Below are positions 49,061 to 58,897 of a stretch of DNA of 64,000 nucleotides, piece after piece. Position 1 is the stretch's first letter; the number at the start of each line of letters is the position of its first letter. The translations under genes and the position numbers were made by a program. Location: the NCBI RefSeq assembly GCF_900100605.1, contig NZ_FNCN01000003.1:310001-374000 (forward strand). The letters are read 5' to 3'. The notes under the pieces are model-generated. The model was not told the DNA's origin and made no database searches. It saw nothing but the letters and a program-made list of their open reading frames with translations. This stretch comes from Sinosporangium album. Lineage in GTDB: Bacteria; Actinomycetota; Actinomycetes; Streptosporangiales; Streptosporangiaceae.

Positions 49061-51568
49061 TTAGGGAAGGGCCGGGCCGCGCCTGCTCGGGGTGAAGGTC
49101 AAGCTCTGTCCGTTCTTCAGCGCCGGTGAGTTCTGGGAATACCAGAAATCGATCGTGTCCTTGAGGTCCTGGAGGCCGACCGACGCCTTGTCTCCAAATT
49201 CGCGAGGGTTGTCGAGGTCCTTGTAGAAGAACCTGATCGAACCGTCCTCGCCGAACGCCGCCGACACGGAAACACGGAGGGAGTTGTCATTCTTGAACGT
49301 GACGTTCCGCCACTCCACGACGAACGTCCGCTTCGGTGCCGTGCCCAGCTCCGCGGTGTAGATCCCGGCTTGACCGTCCACGATGAGATCATCATTGAAC
49401 GGGTGGACCCATACATTGCGCTCGTCGATGCCCCAGGTGCCGCGGAAGTACAGATTGCCGTCCGTGGAGATCCAGCTACTCGTGTACTGCGAGCCGTACA
49501 GCGGAACAGTGAACGGCAGGTAGACCTCGGTCTGCGCCAGGTCGCCCGAGAGCCCGAGCCTGTCGGTGCCCGCGATATACGGCTCCTCGCCCGCGGCGCA
49601 CACGTAGCCGAACGCGTCGGAACGGTTGGCGAGATCGAAGTCCTTGGTCAGGTCGCCGTTCACCGTGACCGGCGCGGTCCGGGAGGTGGCGCACCGCGAT
49701 GCCGGGGTGACCTTCAGGTCGTAGGCGCCGCGCGGCAGGGCGAGCCGGTAACGGCCGGCGGCGTCGGTGACGGCCTTCGCGGACGTGCCCACGGCCGTGA
49801 CCTCGGCGCCCGCCTCGGGGGCACCCGTGTGGGTCACGGTGCCGGATACGCTGCCGGGCGATGCCTCGGTCAGCGCGACGTTCGCGGTCGTGGCCTCCTC
49901 GGCGTCCACGGTGGCGGTCGCGGTGGCGTCAGTGTGCCCGAACTTCTTGACAGTGATCCGGTAGTCGCCCGGGAGGAGACGGGGCAGGCTGTATTTCCCG
50001 TCCTGCCCGGTGGTGACCGTGCGGCTCTGCGGGCCCGCCACAGCCACCGAAGCGTCGGCGACAGCCGTACCGCCGCTGGTCACCGTGCCGTTCAGCGTGC
50101 CGAGTGAGTCGGACGGCGCGGCCTGCACCGCGGCGTAGGCGTCCAGGCGGCCTTCACCCCAGACATTGTTCTTGCCTGCGGTGCCGCCGCAGCTCGTGTC
50201 GCTCATGTCGATCGCGGTGCGGTCGAGCACCGCCCGCGTGGCGGCGACATCGCCGAGGAGAGAGGGGGAGGCCGACCATATCAGCGCGACGGTCGCCGCC
50301 ACGTGCGGGGCCGCTATCCCCGTCGAGGCACGGTCCCTGTAACCCCCGTGTTTGATCGACGAACGTGCGAAGCCGGGCGCGGTGATGTTGGGCTTGATCT
50401 CACCGTTATCGCCGGCGCCGCGGGAGCTGAAGACCGTGGCGCCGTTCCTCTGATCGAACGCGCCCACGCTGTAGCTCTCGACGTACCTCCCGGGGGTGCC
50501 GGTGGTCCCGCAGACCGGGTACGTGGCGTCGCCGTTGGCGAACACGGGGAAGATTCCCGCCGCGACCCACGCCTGGATGATCTCCTTGTACCCCGAGTAG
50601 TACCCGATGGTCCAGGAGTTGTTCACGACGTCGGGGGCGAGGTCGGGGCGGGGGTTCGCGCCGTTGAGGTCAGTGGGGGCCAGAATCCACTGCCCGGCGG
50701 CGAGCAGCGCGGCCTCCGAGCACCTGTTGGACTGGCAGGCTTTCGCCGCGATCCACTTCGCTCCGGGGGCGACTCCGATCTGGTTGGTCCCGCCGTCGTC
50801 GCCCACCATCGTGCCCATGGTGTGGGTGCCACTGTGGTCGTTGTCGCACGGCGCGGCGGTGGAGCACTGGCGGGAGGGGTCGAACCAGTTGTAGTTGTGG
50901 TCGACGGTCCCGTCGGCTTTCTTCCCGCGGTACTGCCTCGCCAGCGCGGGGTGGTCGAACTGTACGCCGCTGTCGATGTTCGCCACGACGACGCCTTCGC
51001 CGCGCGTGCCGATCTCATTCCACACGCGGGGGGCGTTGATCCGGTCGACGTTCCATTCGACCCCATTGGCCCTGGTCTTGGCCTCGGCCTTGGCGCGTGA
51101 CTTGGACTGCGTCTTGGGCTGGTCCTTGACGGGGGCGGGCTTGGGCAGGTCGACGGTGCGGGCGGGGACGATGCTGGTCACCTGCGGAAGACGCGCCACC
51201 GACGTCGCCAGCTCGGCGTTGCCGGTCACGTGGACGGAGTTGGTGATCCAGAACGGTGTGTAGTCGGCGCCGACCGCTTTCAGGAGCTTGACCAGTTCGG
51301 CCTGGGAGGAGGAGGCGAAGGCGGTTTTGGCGCGGTACACCGCTTCGGCCTTGTCGGCCTTGGTCTTCGCCGTACTCGTGGCGCTGAGGTTGGCCGAGCC
51401 TCTCAGGTGCACCCAGAAGGTGGCCTTGTCATCGGCCTTCAGGTCGGCCAGCACCGTTTTGTCGATCTTGTCTGGCGTGGGGGCGGCCATCGCGACACTG
51501 TGGGGAGTGAGGAGCGTGAGCGCGGCCACAGCCCCGATCAGGGCTGTTCGGAAATGTCGGGGAATCAT
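49061..51568 (-). CDS. Subtilase paralogue 1, probable pseudoprotease, short C terminus
   Basis: An 835-residue secreted S8-family protein: signal peptide (1-28), inhibitor-like prodomain (about 35-135), S8 domain (about 170-430), two carboxypeptidase-regulatory-like beta domains and a beta-rich domain ending SLTFTPSRRGPALP. The catalytic Asp199 is kept (ANIDSGV). The His of HGTH is Ser246 (DHSGTH), the oxyanion-hole Asn is Asp347 (FANGDA) and the Ser of GTSMAAPH is Gly417 (STGIAAPH). Three of four key residues are thus lost, although the scaffold is intact. Compared with copies 2 and 3 it lacks the last carboxypeptidase-regulatory and malectin-like domains. It may bind peptides or regulate its paralogues. 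Confidence 0.88.
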   Translation of the reverse strand: MIPRHFRTALIGAVAALTLLTPHSVAMAAPTPDKIDKTVLADLKADDKATFWVHLRGSANLSATSTAKTKADKAEAVYRAKTAFASSSQAELVKLLKAVGADYTPFWITNSVHVTGNAELATSVARLPQVTSIVPARTVDLPKPAPVKDQPKTQSKSRAKAEAKTRANGVEWNVDRINAPRVWNEIGTRGEGVVVANIDSGVQFDHPALARQYRGKKADGTVDHNYNWFDPSRQCSTAAPCDNDHSGTHTMGTMVGDDGGTNQIGVAPGAKWIAAKACQSNRCSEAALLAAGQWILAPTDLNGANPRPDLAPDVVNNSWTIGYYSGYKEIIQAWVAAGIFPVFANGDATYPVCGTTGTPGRYVESYSVGAFDQRNGATVFSSRGAGDNGEIKPNITAPGFARSSIKHGGYRDRASTGIAAPHVAATVALIWSASPSLLGDVAATRAVLDRTAIDMSDTSCGGTAGKNNVWGEGRLDAYAAVQAAPSDSLGTLNGTVTSGGTAVADASVAVAGPQSRTVTTGQDGKYSLPRLLPGDYRITVKKFGHTDATATATVDAEEATTANVALTEASPGSVSGTVTHTGAPEAGAEVTAVGTSAKAVTDAAGRYRLALPRGAYDLKVTPASRCATSRTAPVTVNGDLTKDFDLANRSDAFGYVCAAGEEPYIAGTDRLGLSGDLAQTEVYLPFTVPLYGSQYTSSWISTDGNLYFRGTWGIDERNVWVHPFNDDLIVDGQAGIYTAELGTAPKRTFVVEWRNVTFKNDNSLRVSVSAAFGEDGSIRFFYKDLDNPREFGDKASVGLQDLKDTIDFWYSQNSPALKNGQSLTFTPSRRGPALP

Positions 51569-51605
51569 GGATAGACGGTCCCTTTCGCTTGTTCGGAAGG
51601 GCGGC

Positions 51606-51635
51606 GGCCCGCCGCATGAGGCGATGCGGCGGGCC
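51606..51635 (-). terminator. 12-pair hairpin after subtilase copy 2
   Basis: GGCCCGCCGCAT (51606-51617) and ATGCGGCGGGCC (51624-51635) pair perfectly over a six-base loop, 10 bp after the copy 2 stop codon and upstream of copy 1. Confidence 0.72.
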
Positions 51636-51645
51636 ACCGGGTGGG

Positions 51646-54600
51646 TCAGGGAAGCACCTTGTCGGGGCGCTCGGAGATGCGGATGGCGTTCACGATGGTG
51701 TTGCCGTACCGCTTGGCGAAGCGCACGTTGAGCTGGCCGTCGGCCACCTTCACGGTGTATTGCCTGGTGACGGCGGTGTGCGTCCCGACCTGGAGGGCGA
51801 GGTCGAGGGCGGGAACCGCGAGTTGGTCCTCGACGATGACGTCGAAGACGCGCTGCCCCGGCCTGGAGGAGCGAAGGTCGGCGAATCCGAGCTCGACGGT
51901 GTAGGTGCCGTTGGGCACGTTGTCGAAGCGGTATTCCAGCATCGATTCGCGGGCGCTCTTGAACAGTCCCTGTTCGGAGGTGCCTTTGATCGCCCGGGTG
52001 GTGGTCCGGACGCTGCCGGTGCCGACATAGCCGTGCGCGCCGGCAGCGTACTTCCTGTCGGTGGACCAGCGGTCGCCCACGGCGTCCACGACGTCCTTGG
52101 TGCCGCCGACATCGACCGCGACCTGGTGCTTGGGCACGACGACCCGCACGGTGACCTTGATCTCGGGTTTGCGGCCACTGGCCGAGCGGATGAGCAGCGT
52201 GCCGGTGCGTACGGTGCCCGGCGGCACGCCGACGGACGACGCGTCGGCCTTCACCGTCGCAGACGCGCCCGCGGTGAGGGCGCCGCCCGCGGGGGTCACG
52301 GTGAGCCAGGTCTGCGCCGGGTCGTTGACCACGGTGTAGGCCGTCGCGCTGCCCAGGTTGGTCAACTCGATCGAGCCGGTCCGTACGGCGTCCGCCGGCA
52401 TGACCAGCGTCACCTCGTCGACCTTGGCCGTGACGCGGCCCGTGGCGAGGGTGGTGTCGAAGCCGGTGAGGGCGCCCGCGGTGACGCTGGCGTCTTGAAC
52501 GAAGGTGCCGTAGTGCTCCTTGGACACCTCGGCCTTGTGGTCGCCCACGGGGGCCTGGCCGTAGAAGCGGCCGTCGGCCCCGGTCGTGAACTGCGCCTCG
52601 GCGCCGATCTTCACGGTGGCGCCGGCCAGCGGGCCGCCGTCGTTGGCGTCGGTGACCAGGCCGCCCACCAGGCCGTGCCTGCTCGCGGTGAAGGTCAGGC
52701 TCTGCCCGCCGCTCAGCACGGAGGCGTCGTGGGAGTACTCGAAGCCCACGCTGCCGGTGCCGTTCTCGATGCCCACCGTGGCACCCGAGCCGGATTCGCG
52801 AGCGTTGTCCAGGTCCTTGTAGAAGAACCTGACCGAGCCGTCCTCGCCGAGCGCCGCGGAGACGGAGATGCGGAGCGTGTCGTCGTCGTAGAAGGTGGCG
52901 TCCCGCCATTCCACAACGAACGTCCGGCGCGGTGCCGTGCCCAGGATCGCGGTGTAGATCCCTGAGCGGGTGTCCAGGATGAGATCGTCCCAGTACGGGT
53001 AGATTCCCGCGTTGGGCGAGGAGGCGGAGGGCAGCGGCCCGTTGCCCGCGGCGCTGGACCGGCCGGCGAAGTTCACGAAGCCGTTCGTGCTGATGTAGCC
53101 GCTGCTGTACGCCGTGCCGTACAGCGGGAACACGAACGGCAGCGTGACCGCCGCGGTCTCGTCGTCGCCCGTGAGCGCGAGCTTGTCGGTGCCCGCGACG
53201 TACGGCTCCGCGCCCGACGCGCAGACATGACCGAACGCGTCGGAGCGGCGCGGCAGGTCGAAGTCCTTGGCCAGGTCTCCGCCGACGGTGATCGGCGCGG
53301 TCTGGGAGGAGGTGCAGCGGGACGCCGGGGTGACCTTCAGGTCGTAGGCGCCGTGCGGCAGCGTGAGCTGGTACCTCCCGGCGGCGTCGGTAACGGCGGA
53401 GGCCGGGGTGCCCGCCGCCGCGACCTCGGCGCCCGCTTGGGGGACGCCCGAGGAGATCACGGTGCCGGACACCCTGGCCGACGGGCTCGCCGTCAGGGCG
53501 ACGTTCGCCGTGGCGGTCTGGCCGGCGGTGACGGTGGCGGTCGCGGTGGCGTCGCCGTACCCGAACTTCTTGACGGTGATCTGGTAGGTGCCCACGAGGA
53601 GGCGCGGGAGGGTGTAGGTCCCGTCCGGCCCGGTGGTGACCGTACGGCTCTGCGGGCCCGCCACGGTCGCGGTCGCTCCGGCGACGGCCGCGCCGCCGCT
53701 GGTCACCGTGCCGTTCAGGGCTCCGAGGGAGCCGACAGGCGCGGCCTGCACCGCGGCGAAGGCGTCCAGGCGGCCCTCGCCCCACACGTTGTTGTCGGCG
53801 GCGGTGCCGCCGCAGCTCGTGTCGTTCATGTCGACCGCGGTGCGGTCGAGCAGCTCCCGCGTCGCGGCGATGTCGTTGTCGAGGGCGGGGGAGGCCGACC
53901 AGAGCAGCGCCGCCGCCCCGGCCACATGCGGGGCGGCCATCGACGTGCCGGAGATGGCGCCGTAGCCTCCGCCGTTCACCGATGAGCGCACGTTGACGCC
54001 GGGTGCGGCGATGTCGGGCTTGATCTCGCCGTTCTCACCGCTGCCGCGGGTGGAGAAACCCGCGATGGCGTTGTTGATGTCGAACGCGCCAGCGCTGTAA
54101 CTCGCGACGTATTGCCCGGGGGAGCCGCTGGAATTGCAGCCCGCGCCCGTGACATTGCCGTTGGAGAACACCGGGAAGATGCCCGCCGCGACCCACGCGT
54201 CGACGATCTGCTTGTACCACGGGTCGAAGCCGAGACCGCCCCAGGAGTTGTTCACGATGTCGGGGGCGAGATCGGGGCGGGGGTTCGCGCCGTTCAGGTC
54301 GGTGGGGGCCAGCATCCACTGTCCGGCGGCGAGCAGCGAGGCGTCCGAGCAGCCGTTGGATTCGCAGCCTTTCGCCGCGATCCACTTCGCTCCGGGGGCG
54401 ACTCCGATCTGGTTGGTCCCGCCGTCGTCGCCCACCATCGTGCCCATGGTGTGGGTGCCGTGGTTGTTGTTGTCGCAGGGCGCGGCGGTGGAGCAGACGC
54501 GGGCGGGGTCGAACCAGTTGTAGTTGTGGTCGACGGTCCCGTCGGCCTTCTTGCCGCGGTACTGCGCCGCCAGCGCGGGGTGGTCGAACTGCACGCCGCT

Positions 54601-55164
54601 GTCGATGTTCGCCACGACGACGCCTTCGCCGCGCGTGCCGAGCTCGTTCCACACGCGGGGGGCGTTGACGCGGTCGATGTTCCATTCGACCGCGTTGAGC
54701 TTGGCCTGGCTTGTGCCGGGAATCGGCTCGGGCAGTTTGATCGTCCGGACCGGATCGATGCGGACCACCTGCGGCGTGCGCACCACCGTGGCCGCCAGTT
54801 TCGAGTTCCCGGTCACGCGGACGGCGTTGGCGATCCAGAACGGGGTGTACTCCGCGCCGGCCGCTTTCAGGAGTTTGATCAGTTCGGCCTGGGAGGAGTC
54901 GGCGAAGGCGGTTTTGGCGCGGTAGACCGCTTCCGCTTTTCCGGTCTTGGTTTTTGCCTTGGCCGCCGAGCTCAGGTCGGCCGAGCCTTTGAGGTGCACC
55001 CAGAAGGTGGCCTTGTCGTCGGCCGCCAGGTCGGCCAGGACCGCTTTATCGATCTTGTCCGGTGCAGGGGCGGCGGCCATGACCGCACTCTGGGGCAGGA
55101 CGAGCGTGAGTGCGGCGATAGACCCGATCAGGGCCGCTTTTAAGTGCCGGGGGATTGGTGACAC
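51646..55164 (-). CDS. Subtilase paralogue 2, full length with malectin-like domain
   Basis: A 1172-residue secreted subtilase with complete catalytic set: Asp188, His235 (NNNHGTHTMG), Asn337 and Ser408 (GTSMAAPHVAG). Order: signal peptide, prodomain, S8 domain (about 165-435), two carboxypeptidase-regulatory-like domains, a beta domain, a third carboxypeptidase-regulatory domain, an Ig-like strand region and a malectin-like carbohydrate-binding domain (about the last 160 residues). The regulatory-like domains and malectin may bind peptides and cell-wall glycans. GTG 55164 has AAGGAG upstream. Each paralogue has its own hairpin terminator, so it is probably transcribed alone. Confidence 0.93.
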   Translation of the reverse strand: MSPIPRHLKAALIGSIAALTLVLPQSAVMAAAPAPDKIDKAVLADLAADDKATFWVHLKGSADLSSAAKAKTKTGKAEAVYRAKTAFADSSQAELIKLLKAAGAEYTPFWIANAVRVTGNSKLAATVVRTPQVVRIDPVRTIKLPEPIPGTSQAKLNAVEWNIDRVNAPRVWNELGTRGEGVVVANIDSGVQFDHPALAAQYRGKKADGTVDHNYNWFDPARVCSTAAPCDNNNHGTHTMGTMVGDDGGTNQIGVAPGAKWIAAKGCESNGCSDASLLAAGQWMLAPTDLNGANPRPDLAPDIVNNSWGGLGFDPWYKQIVDAWVAAGIFPVFSNGNVTGAGCNSSGSPGQYVASYSAGAFDINNAIAGFSTRGSGENGEIKPDIAAPGVNVRSSVNGGGYGAISGTSMAAPHVAGAAALLWSASPALDNDIAATRELLDRTAVDMNDTSCGGTAADNNVWGEGRLDAFAAVQAAPVGSLGALNGTVTSGGAAVAGATATVAGPQSRTVTTGPDGTYTLPRLLVGTYQITVKKFGYGDATATATVTAGQTATANVALTASPSARVSGTVISSGVPQAGAEVAAAGTPASAVTDAAGRYQLTLPHGAYDLKVTPASRCTSSQTAPITVGGDLAKDFDLPRRSDAFGHVCASGAEPYVAGTDKLALTGDDETAAVTLPFVFPLYGTAYSSGYISTNGFVNFAGRSSAAGNGPLPSASSPNAGIYPYWDDLILDTRSGIYTAILGTAPRRTFVVEWRDATFYDDDTLRISVSAALGEDGSVRFFYKDLDNARESGSGATVGIENGTGSVGFEYSHDASVLSGGQSLTFTASRHGLVGGLVTDANDGGPLAGATVKIGAEAQFTTGADGRFYGQAPVGDHKAEVSKEHYGTFVQDASVTAGALTGFDTTLATGRVTAKVDEVTLVMPADAVRTGSIELTNLGSATAYTVVNDPAQTWLTVTPAGGALTAGASATVKADASSVGVPPGTVRTGTLLIRSASGRKPEIKVTVRVVVPKHQVAVDVGGTKDVVDAVGDRWSTDRKYAAGAHGYVGTGSVRTTTRAIKGTSEQGLFKSARESMLEYRFDNVPNGTYTVELGFADLRSSRPGQRVFDVIVEDQLAVPALDLALQVGTHTAVTRQYTVKVADGQLNVRFAKRYGNTIVNAIRISERPDKVLP

Positions 55165-55240
55165 ACGATCTCCTTCATTCTTCGGGGGGTGTCCCGTTGC
55201 GGAGGGTGGGTCTCGTTCGTCTGCGGGGGCTGGGACCGGG

Positions 55241-55276
55241 GGCGGCCGGCCACTCCTCAAGGAGGTGGCGGGCCGC
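55241..55276 (-). terminator. Imperfect hairpin after subtilase copy 3
   Basis: GCGGCCGGCCACTCCT (55241-55256) pairs with AGGAGGTGGCGGGCCGCC (55259-55276) with two bulges or mismatches, 38 bp after the copy 3 stop codon. Confidence 0.55.
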
Positions 55277-55313
55277 CGGAAACGAGATCAGAGGGGGCGG
55301 GGGAGTCAGAGGG

Positions 55314-58300
55314 TCAGGGGACCGCCTTGTCGGGGCGGTCGAAAATGCGGATGGCGTTCACCACGGTCTTGCCGGACCGCTTAACGAGATGCACGTTGAG
55401 CTGGCCGTCGGCGACCTTCACGGTGTACTGCCTGGTGAGGGCCGTGTAGGTGCCGGTCTGGAGGGCCAGGTCGAGGGCGGGGACCGCCAGTTGGCCTTCG
55501 ACAGTGACGTCGAAGACGCGCTGTCCGGGCCGTGAGGACCGCAGGTCGGCGAAAGCGAGCTCGACGGTGTAGGTGCCGTTGGGCACGTTGTCGAAGCGGT
55601 ATTCCAGCATCGATTCGCGGGCGCTCTTGAACAGTTCCTGTTCGGAGGTGCCTTTGATCGCCCGGGTGGTGGTGCGGACCCTGCTGCCGCCGATGTAGCC
55701 GTGCCCGCCCGCGGTGTATTTGCCGTCCTTGGACCAGCGGTCACCCACCGTGTCCACCACATCCTTGCCGCCGCCGACGTCAAGGGCGACCTGATGCTTG
55801 GGCACGATGGCCCGCACCGTGATCTCGATCTCGGGCCTGCGGGCGCTGGCCGAACGGATGAGCAGTCTGCCGATGCGCACGTCGCCCGGCCGCATGCCGG
55901 CCGAGGAGGCTGTGGCCTTCACCGTCGCGGACGCGCCCGCGGCGAGGTCGCCGTTCTCCGGAGTCGCGGTGAGCCAGGTCTGCGCAGGGTCGTTGACCAC
56001 GGTGTAGGCCGTCGCGCCGCCCAGGTTCCTCAACTCGATCGAGCCCGATCGTTGGGCGTCGGGCGGCATGACCAGCAGCACCTCGTCGGATCTGACCGTG
56101 ATGCGGCCCGTGGCGAGGGCGGTGTCAAAGCCGGTGAGAGCCCCCGCGGTGATGCTGACGTCTTGGACGAAGGTGCCGTAGTGCTCCTTGGACACCTCGG
56201 CTTTGTGGTCGCCCACGGGGGCCTGGCCGTAGAAGCGGCCGTCGGCCCCGGTGGTGAGCGACATCGTGTCGATCTTCACGGTGGCGCCGGGGAGCGGGTC
56301 GCCGTCGTTGGCGTTGGTGACGAGGCCGCTGACCAGGCCGTGCCTGCTCGCGGTGAAGGTCAGGCTCTGCCCGTTGCTCAGCGCGGGCAAGTAGCGGGAA
56401 TACCACAGGTGGGTTCCGTCCGTAAAGTTCTGGATACCGATCGATGCGGTCTTCCCGAACTCGCGAAGGGTGTCGAGGTCCTTGTAGAAGAACCTGATCG
56501 AACCGTCCTCGCCGAGCGCCGCCGACACCGAGAAGCGGGCGGTGTTGTCGTGATAAAGGGTGGCGTTCCGCCATTCCACGATGAACGTCCGTTGCGGTGC
56601 CGTTCCCAGGGTCGCGGTATAGATGTCGTCCAAGACCAGATCGTCAAGGTAGGGGTAGATTTCGACCCATGGGGAGCTCCCTAGAGGGGTGATCGTGCCG
56701 TCGATGTGCACAAAGATGCTCGTGAAGTGCTCGCCGTACATCGGGAAAGTGAACGGAAGGTAGACCTGCTTTACCGCAATGTCCCCACCGAACCCGAGCT
56801 TGTCGGTGCCCGCGATGTACGGCTCCGCGCCCGACGCGCAGACGTGGCCGAAGGCGTCGGAGCGGTGGAGCAGGTCGAAGTCCTTGGTCAGGTCACCGCT
56901 GATCGTGATCGGCGCGCTCCGAGAGGAGGCGCAGCGGGACACGGGCGTGACCCTCAGGTTGTAGGTGCCCTTCGGGAGTTCGAGCCGGTATCGACCGGCC
57001 GCGTCGGTGACGGTCTTGGCGGGCGTGCCCGTGGCCGCGACCTCGGCGCCCGCCGCCGGGACACCCGCATGAATCACAGTGCCCGAGACGCTTCCCGGAG
57101 GGCTTTCGGTCAGGGTGACGTTCGCCGTCGCGGTCTGGCCGGCGGTGACGGTGGCGGTCGCGGTGGCGTCGCCGTACCCGAACTTCGTGACGGTGATCCG
57201 GTAGTCGCCCGGGAGGAGGCGGGGCAGGCTGTAGGTCCCGTCCTGGCCGGTGGCGGCCGTACGGCTCTGCGGGCCGGTCACGGTCGCGGTCGCTCCGGCG
57301 ACGGCCGTACCGCCGCTGGTCACCGTGCCGTTCAGGGCGCCGAAGGCGCTGACGGGCGCGGCCTGCACCGCGGCGAAGGCGTCCAGGCGGCCCTCGCCCC
57401 ACACGTTGTTGTCGGCGGCGGTGCCGCCGCAGCTCGTGTCGTTCATGTCGACCGCGGTGCGGTCGAGCAGCTCCCGCGTCGCGGCGATGTCGTTGTCGAG
57501 GGCGGGGGAGGCCGACCAGAGCAGCGCCGCCGCCCCGGCCACATGCGGGGCGGCCATCGACGTCCCGGACATGGGACGGTAGCCGCCGCCGTTCACCGAT
57601 GAGCGCACGCTGACGCCGGGTGCGGCGATGTTGGGCTTGATCTCGCCGTTCTCACCGCTGCCGCGGGTGGAGAAACCCGCGATGGCGTTGTTGGCGTCGA
57701 ACGCGCCAGCGCTGTAACTCGCGACGTATTGCCCGGGGGAGCCGCTGGAATTGCAGCCGGCGTTGGTGGAGTTGCCGTTGGAGAACACCGGGAAGATGCC
57801 CGCCGCGACCCACGCGTCGACGACCTGCTTGTACCACGGGTCGAAGCCCGGACCGCCCCAGGAGTTGTTCACGATGTCGGGCGCGAGGTCGGGGCGGGGG
57901 TTGGCGCCGTCGAGGTCGGTGGGGGCCAGCATCCACTGTCCGGCGGCGAGCAGCGAGGCGTCCGAGCAGCCGCTGGCTTCGCAGCCTTTCGCCGCGATCC
58001 ACTTCGCTCCGGGGGCGACTCCGATCTGGTTGGTCCCGCCGTCGTCGCCCACCATCGTGCCCATGGTGTGGGTGCCGTGGTTGTTGTTGTCGCAGGGCGC
58101 GGCGGTGGAGCACATGCCGGCCGGGTCGAACCAGTTGTAGTTGTGGTCGACGGTCCCGTCGGCCTTCTTGCCGCGGTACTGCGCCGCCAATGCGGGGTGG
58201 TCGAACTGCACGCCGCTGTCGATGTTGGCGACGACGACGCCTTCGCCGCGCGTGCCGAGCTCGTTCCACACGCGGGGGGCGTTGACGCGGTCGATGTTCC

Positions 58301-58772
58301 ATTCGACCGCGTTCATGGTGGCCTGGGCCTGGCCGGGGATCGGCTTCGGCGGGTCGATGGTGCGGACGGGGGCGATGCGGGTCACCTGCGGCGTGCGCAC
58401 CACCCTCGCCGCCAGTTCGGCGTTGCCGTTCACGCGGACGGCGTTGGCGATCCAGAAGGGGGTGTAGTCGGCGCCGGCCGCTTTCAGGAGTTTGATCAGT
58501 TCGGCCTGGGAGGAGTCGGCGAAGGCGGTTTTGGCGCGGTAGACCGCCTCGGCCTTTCCGGCCTTGGTTTTCACCTGGGCAGCGGAACTGAGATCGGCCG
58601 AGCCTTTGAGGTGCACCCAGAAGGTCGCCTTGTCATCGGCCGCCAGGTCGGCCAGAACCGCCTTATCGATGTTGTCCGGTGCGGGGGCGGCCATCGCCAT
58701 GCTCTGGGGAAGAAGGAGCGCCAATGCGGTGGCAGCCCCGATCAGGGCTGTTCGTAAGTTCCGCGGGATCAT
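55314..58772 (-). CDS. Subtilase paralogue 3, full length with malectin-like domain
   Basis: A 1152-residue secreted subtilase nearly identical to copy 2 in the protease domain: Asp185, His232, Asn334 and Ser405 (SGTSMAAPH) are all present. Domain order matches copy 2: signal peptide, prodomain, S8, two carboxypeptidase-regulatory-like domains, beta domain, one more regulatory-like domain and C-terminal malectin-like domain. The first beta domain is shorter than in copy 2. ATG 58772 has a GAAAGAGAC stretch upstream. Together with copy 2 it should be an active exoprotease. Confidence 0.92.
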   Translation of the reverse strand: MIPRNLRTALIGAATALALLLPQSMAMAAPAPDNIDKAVLADLAADDKATFWVHLKGSADLSSAAQVKTKAGKAEAVYRAKTAFADSSQAELIKLLKAAGADYTPFWIANAVRVNGNAELAARVVRTPQVTRIAPVRTIDPPKPIPGQAQATMNAVEWNIDRVNAPRVWNELGTRGEGVVVANIDSGVQFDHPALAAQYRGKKADGTVDHNYNWFDPAGMCSTAAPCDNNNHGTHTMGTMVGDDGGTNQIGVAPGAKWIAAKGCEASGCSDASLLAAGQWMLAPTDLDGANPRPDLAPDIVNNSWGGPGFDPWYKQVVDAWVAAGIFPVFSNGNSTNAGCNSSGSPGQYVASYSAGAFDANNAIAGFSTRGSGENGEIKPNIAAPGVSVRSSVNGGGYRPMSGTSMAAPHVAGAAALLWSASPALDNDIAATRELLDRTAVDMNDTSCGGTAADNNVWGEGRLDAFAAVQAAPVSAFGALNGTVTSGGTAVAGATATVTGPQSRTAATGQDGTYSLPRLLPGDYRITVTKFGYGDATATATVTAGQTATANVTLTESPPGSVSGTVIHAGVPAAGAEVAATGTPAKTVTDAAGRYRLELPKGTYNLRVTPVSRCASSRSAPITISGDLTKDFDLLHRSDAFGHVCASGAEPYIAGTDKLGFGGDIAVKQVYLPFTFPMYGEHFTSIFVHIDGTITPLGSSPWVEIYPYLDDLVLDDIYTATLGTAPQRTFIVEWRNATLYHDNTARFSVSAALGEDGSIRFFYKDLDTLREFGKTASIGIQNFTDGTHLWYSRYLPALSNGQSLTFTASRHGLVSGLVTNANDGDPLPGATVKIDTMSLTTGADGRFYGQAPVGDHKAEVSKEHYGTFVQDVSITAGALTGFDTALATGRITVRSDEVLLVMPPDAQRSGSIELRNLGGATAYTVVNDPAQTWLTATPENGDLAAGASATVKATASSAGMRPGDVRIGRLLIRSASARRPEIEITVRAIVPKHQVALDVGGGKDVVDTVGDRWSKDGKYTAGGHGYIGGSRVRTTTRAIKGTSEQELFKSARESMLEYRFDNVPNGTYTVELAFADLRSSRPGQRVFDVTVEGQLAVPALDLALQTGTYTALTRQYTVKVADGQLNVHLVKRSGKTVVNAIRIFDRPDKAVP

Positions 58773-58897
58773 GGACAGACGGTCTCTTTCGTGGTTTGTG
58801 GGCGCGTCCCATTGGAGGGTGAGTCGTCACGCTTGCCGAAAGCCGGGGAAGAGGCGGCCCGTCACGTCGGGGAAGGGGAGGGACCGCCGGGCGAACG

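Noticed and set aside
51569-53785. Upstream extension of subtilase copy 1 frame into copy 2
   Set aside because: The signal peptide at 51568 marks the start; the extension is an out-of-frame reading of copy 2.
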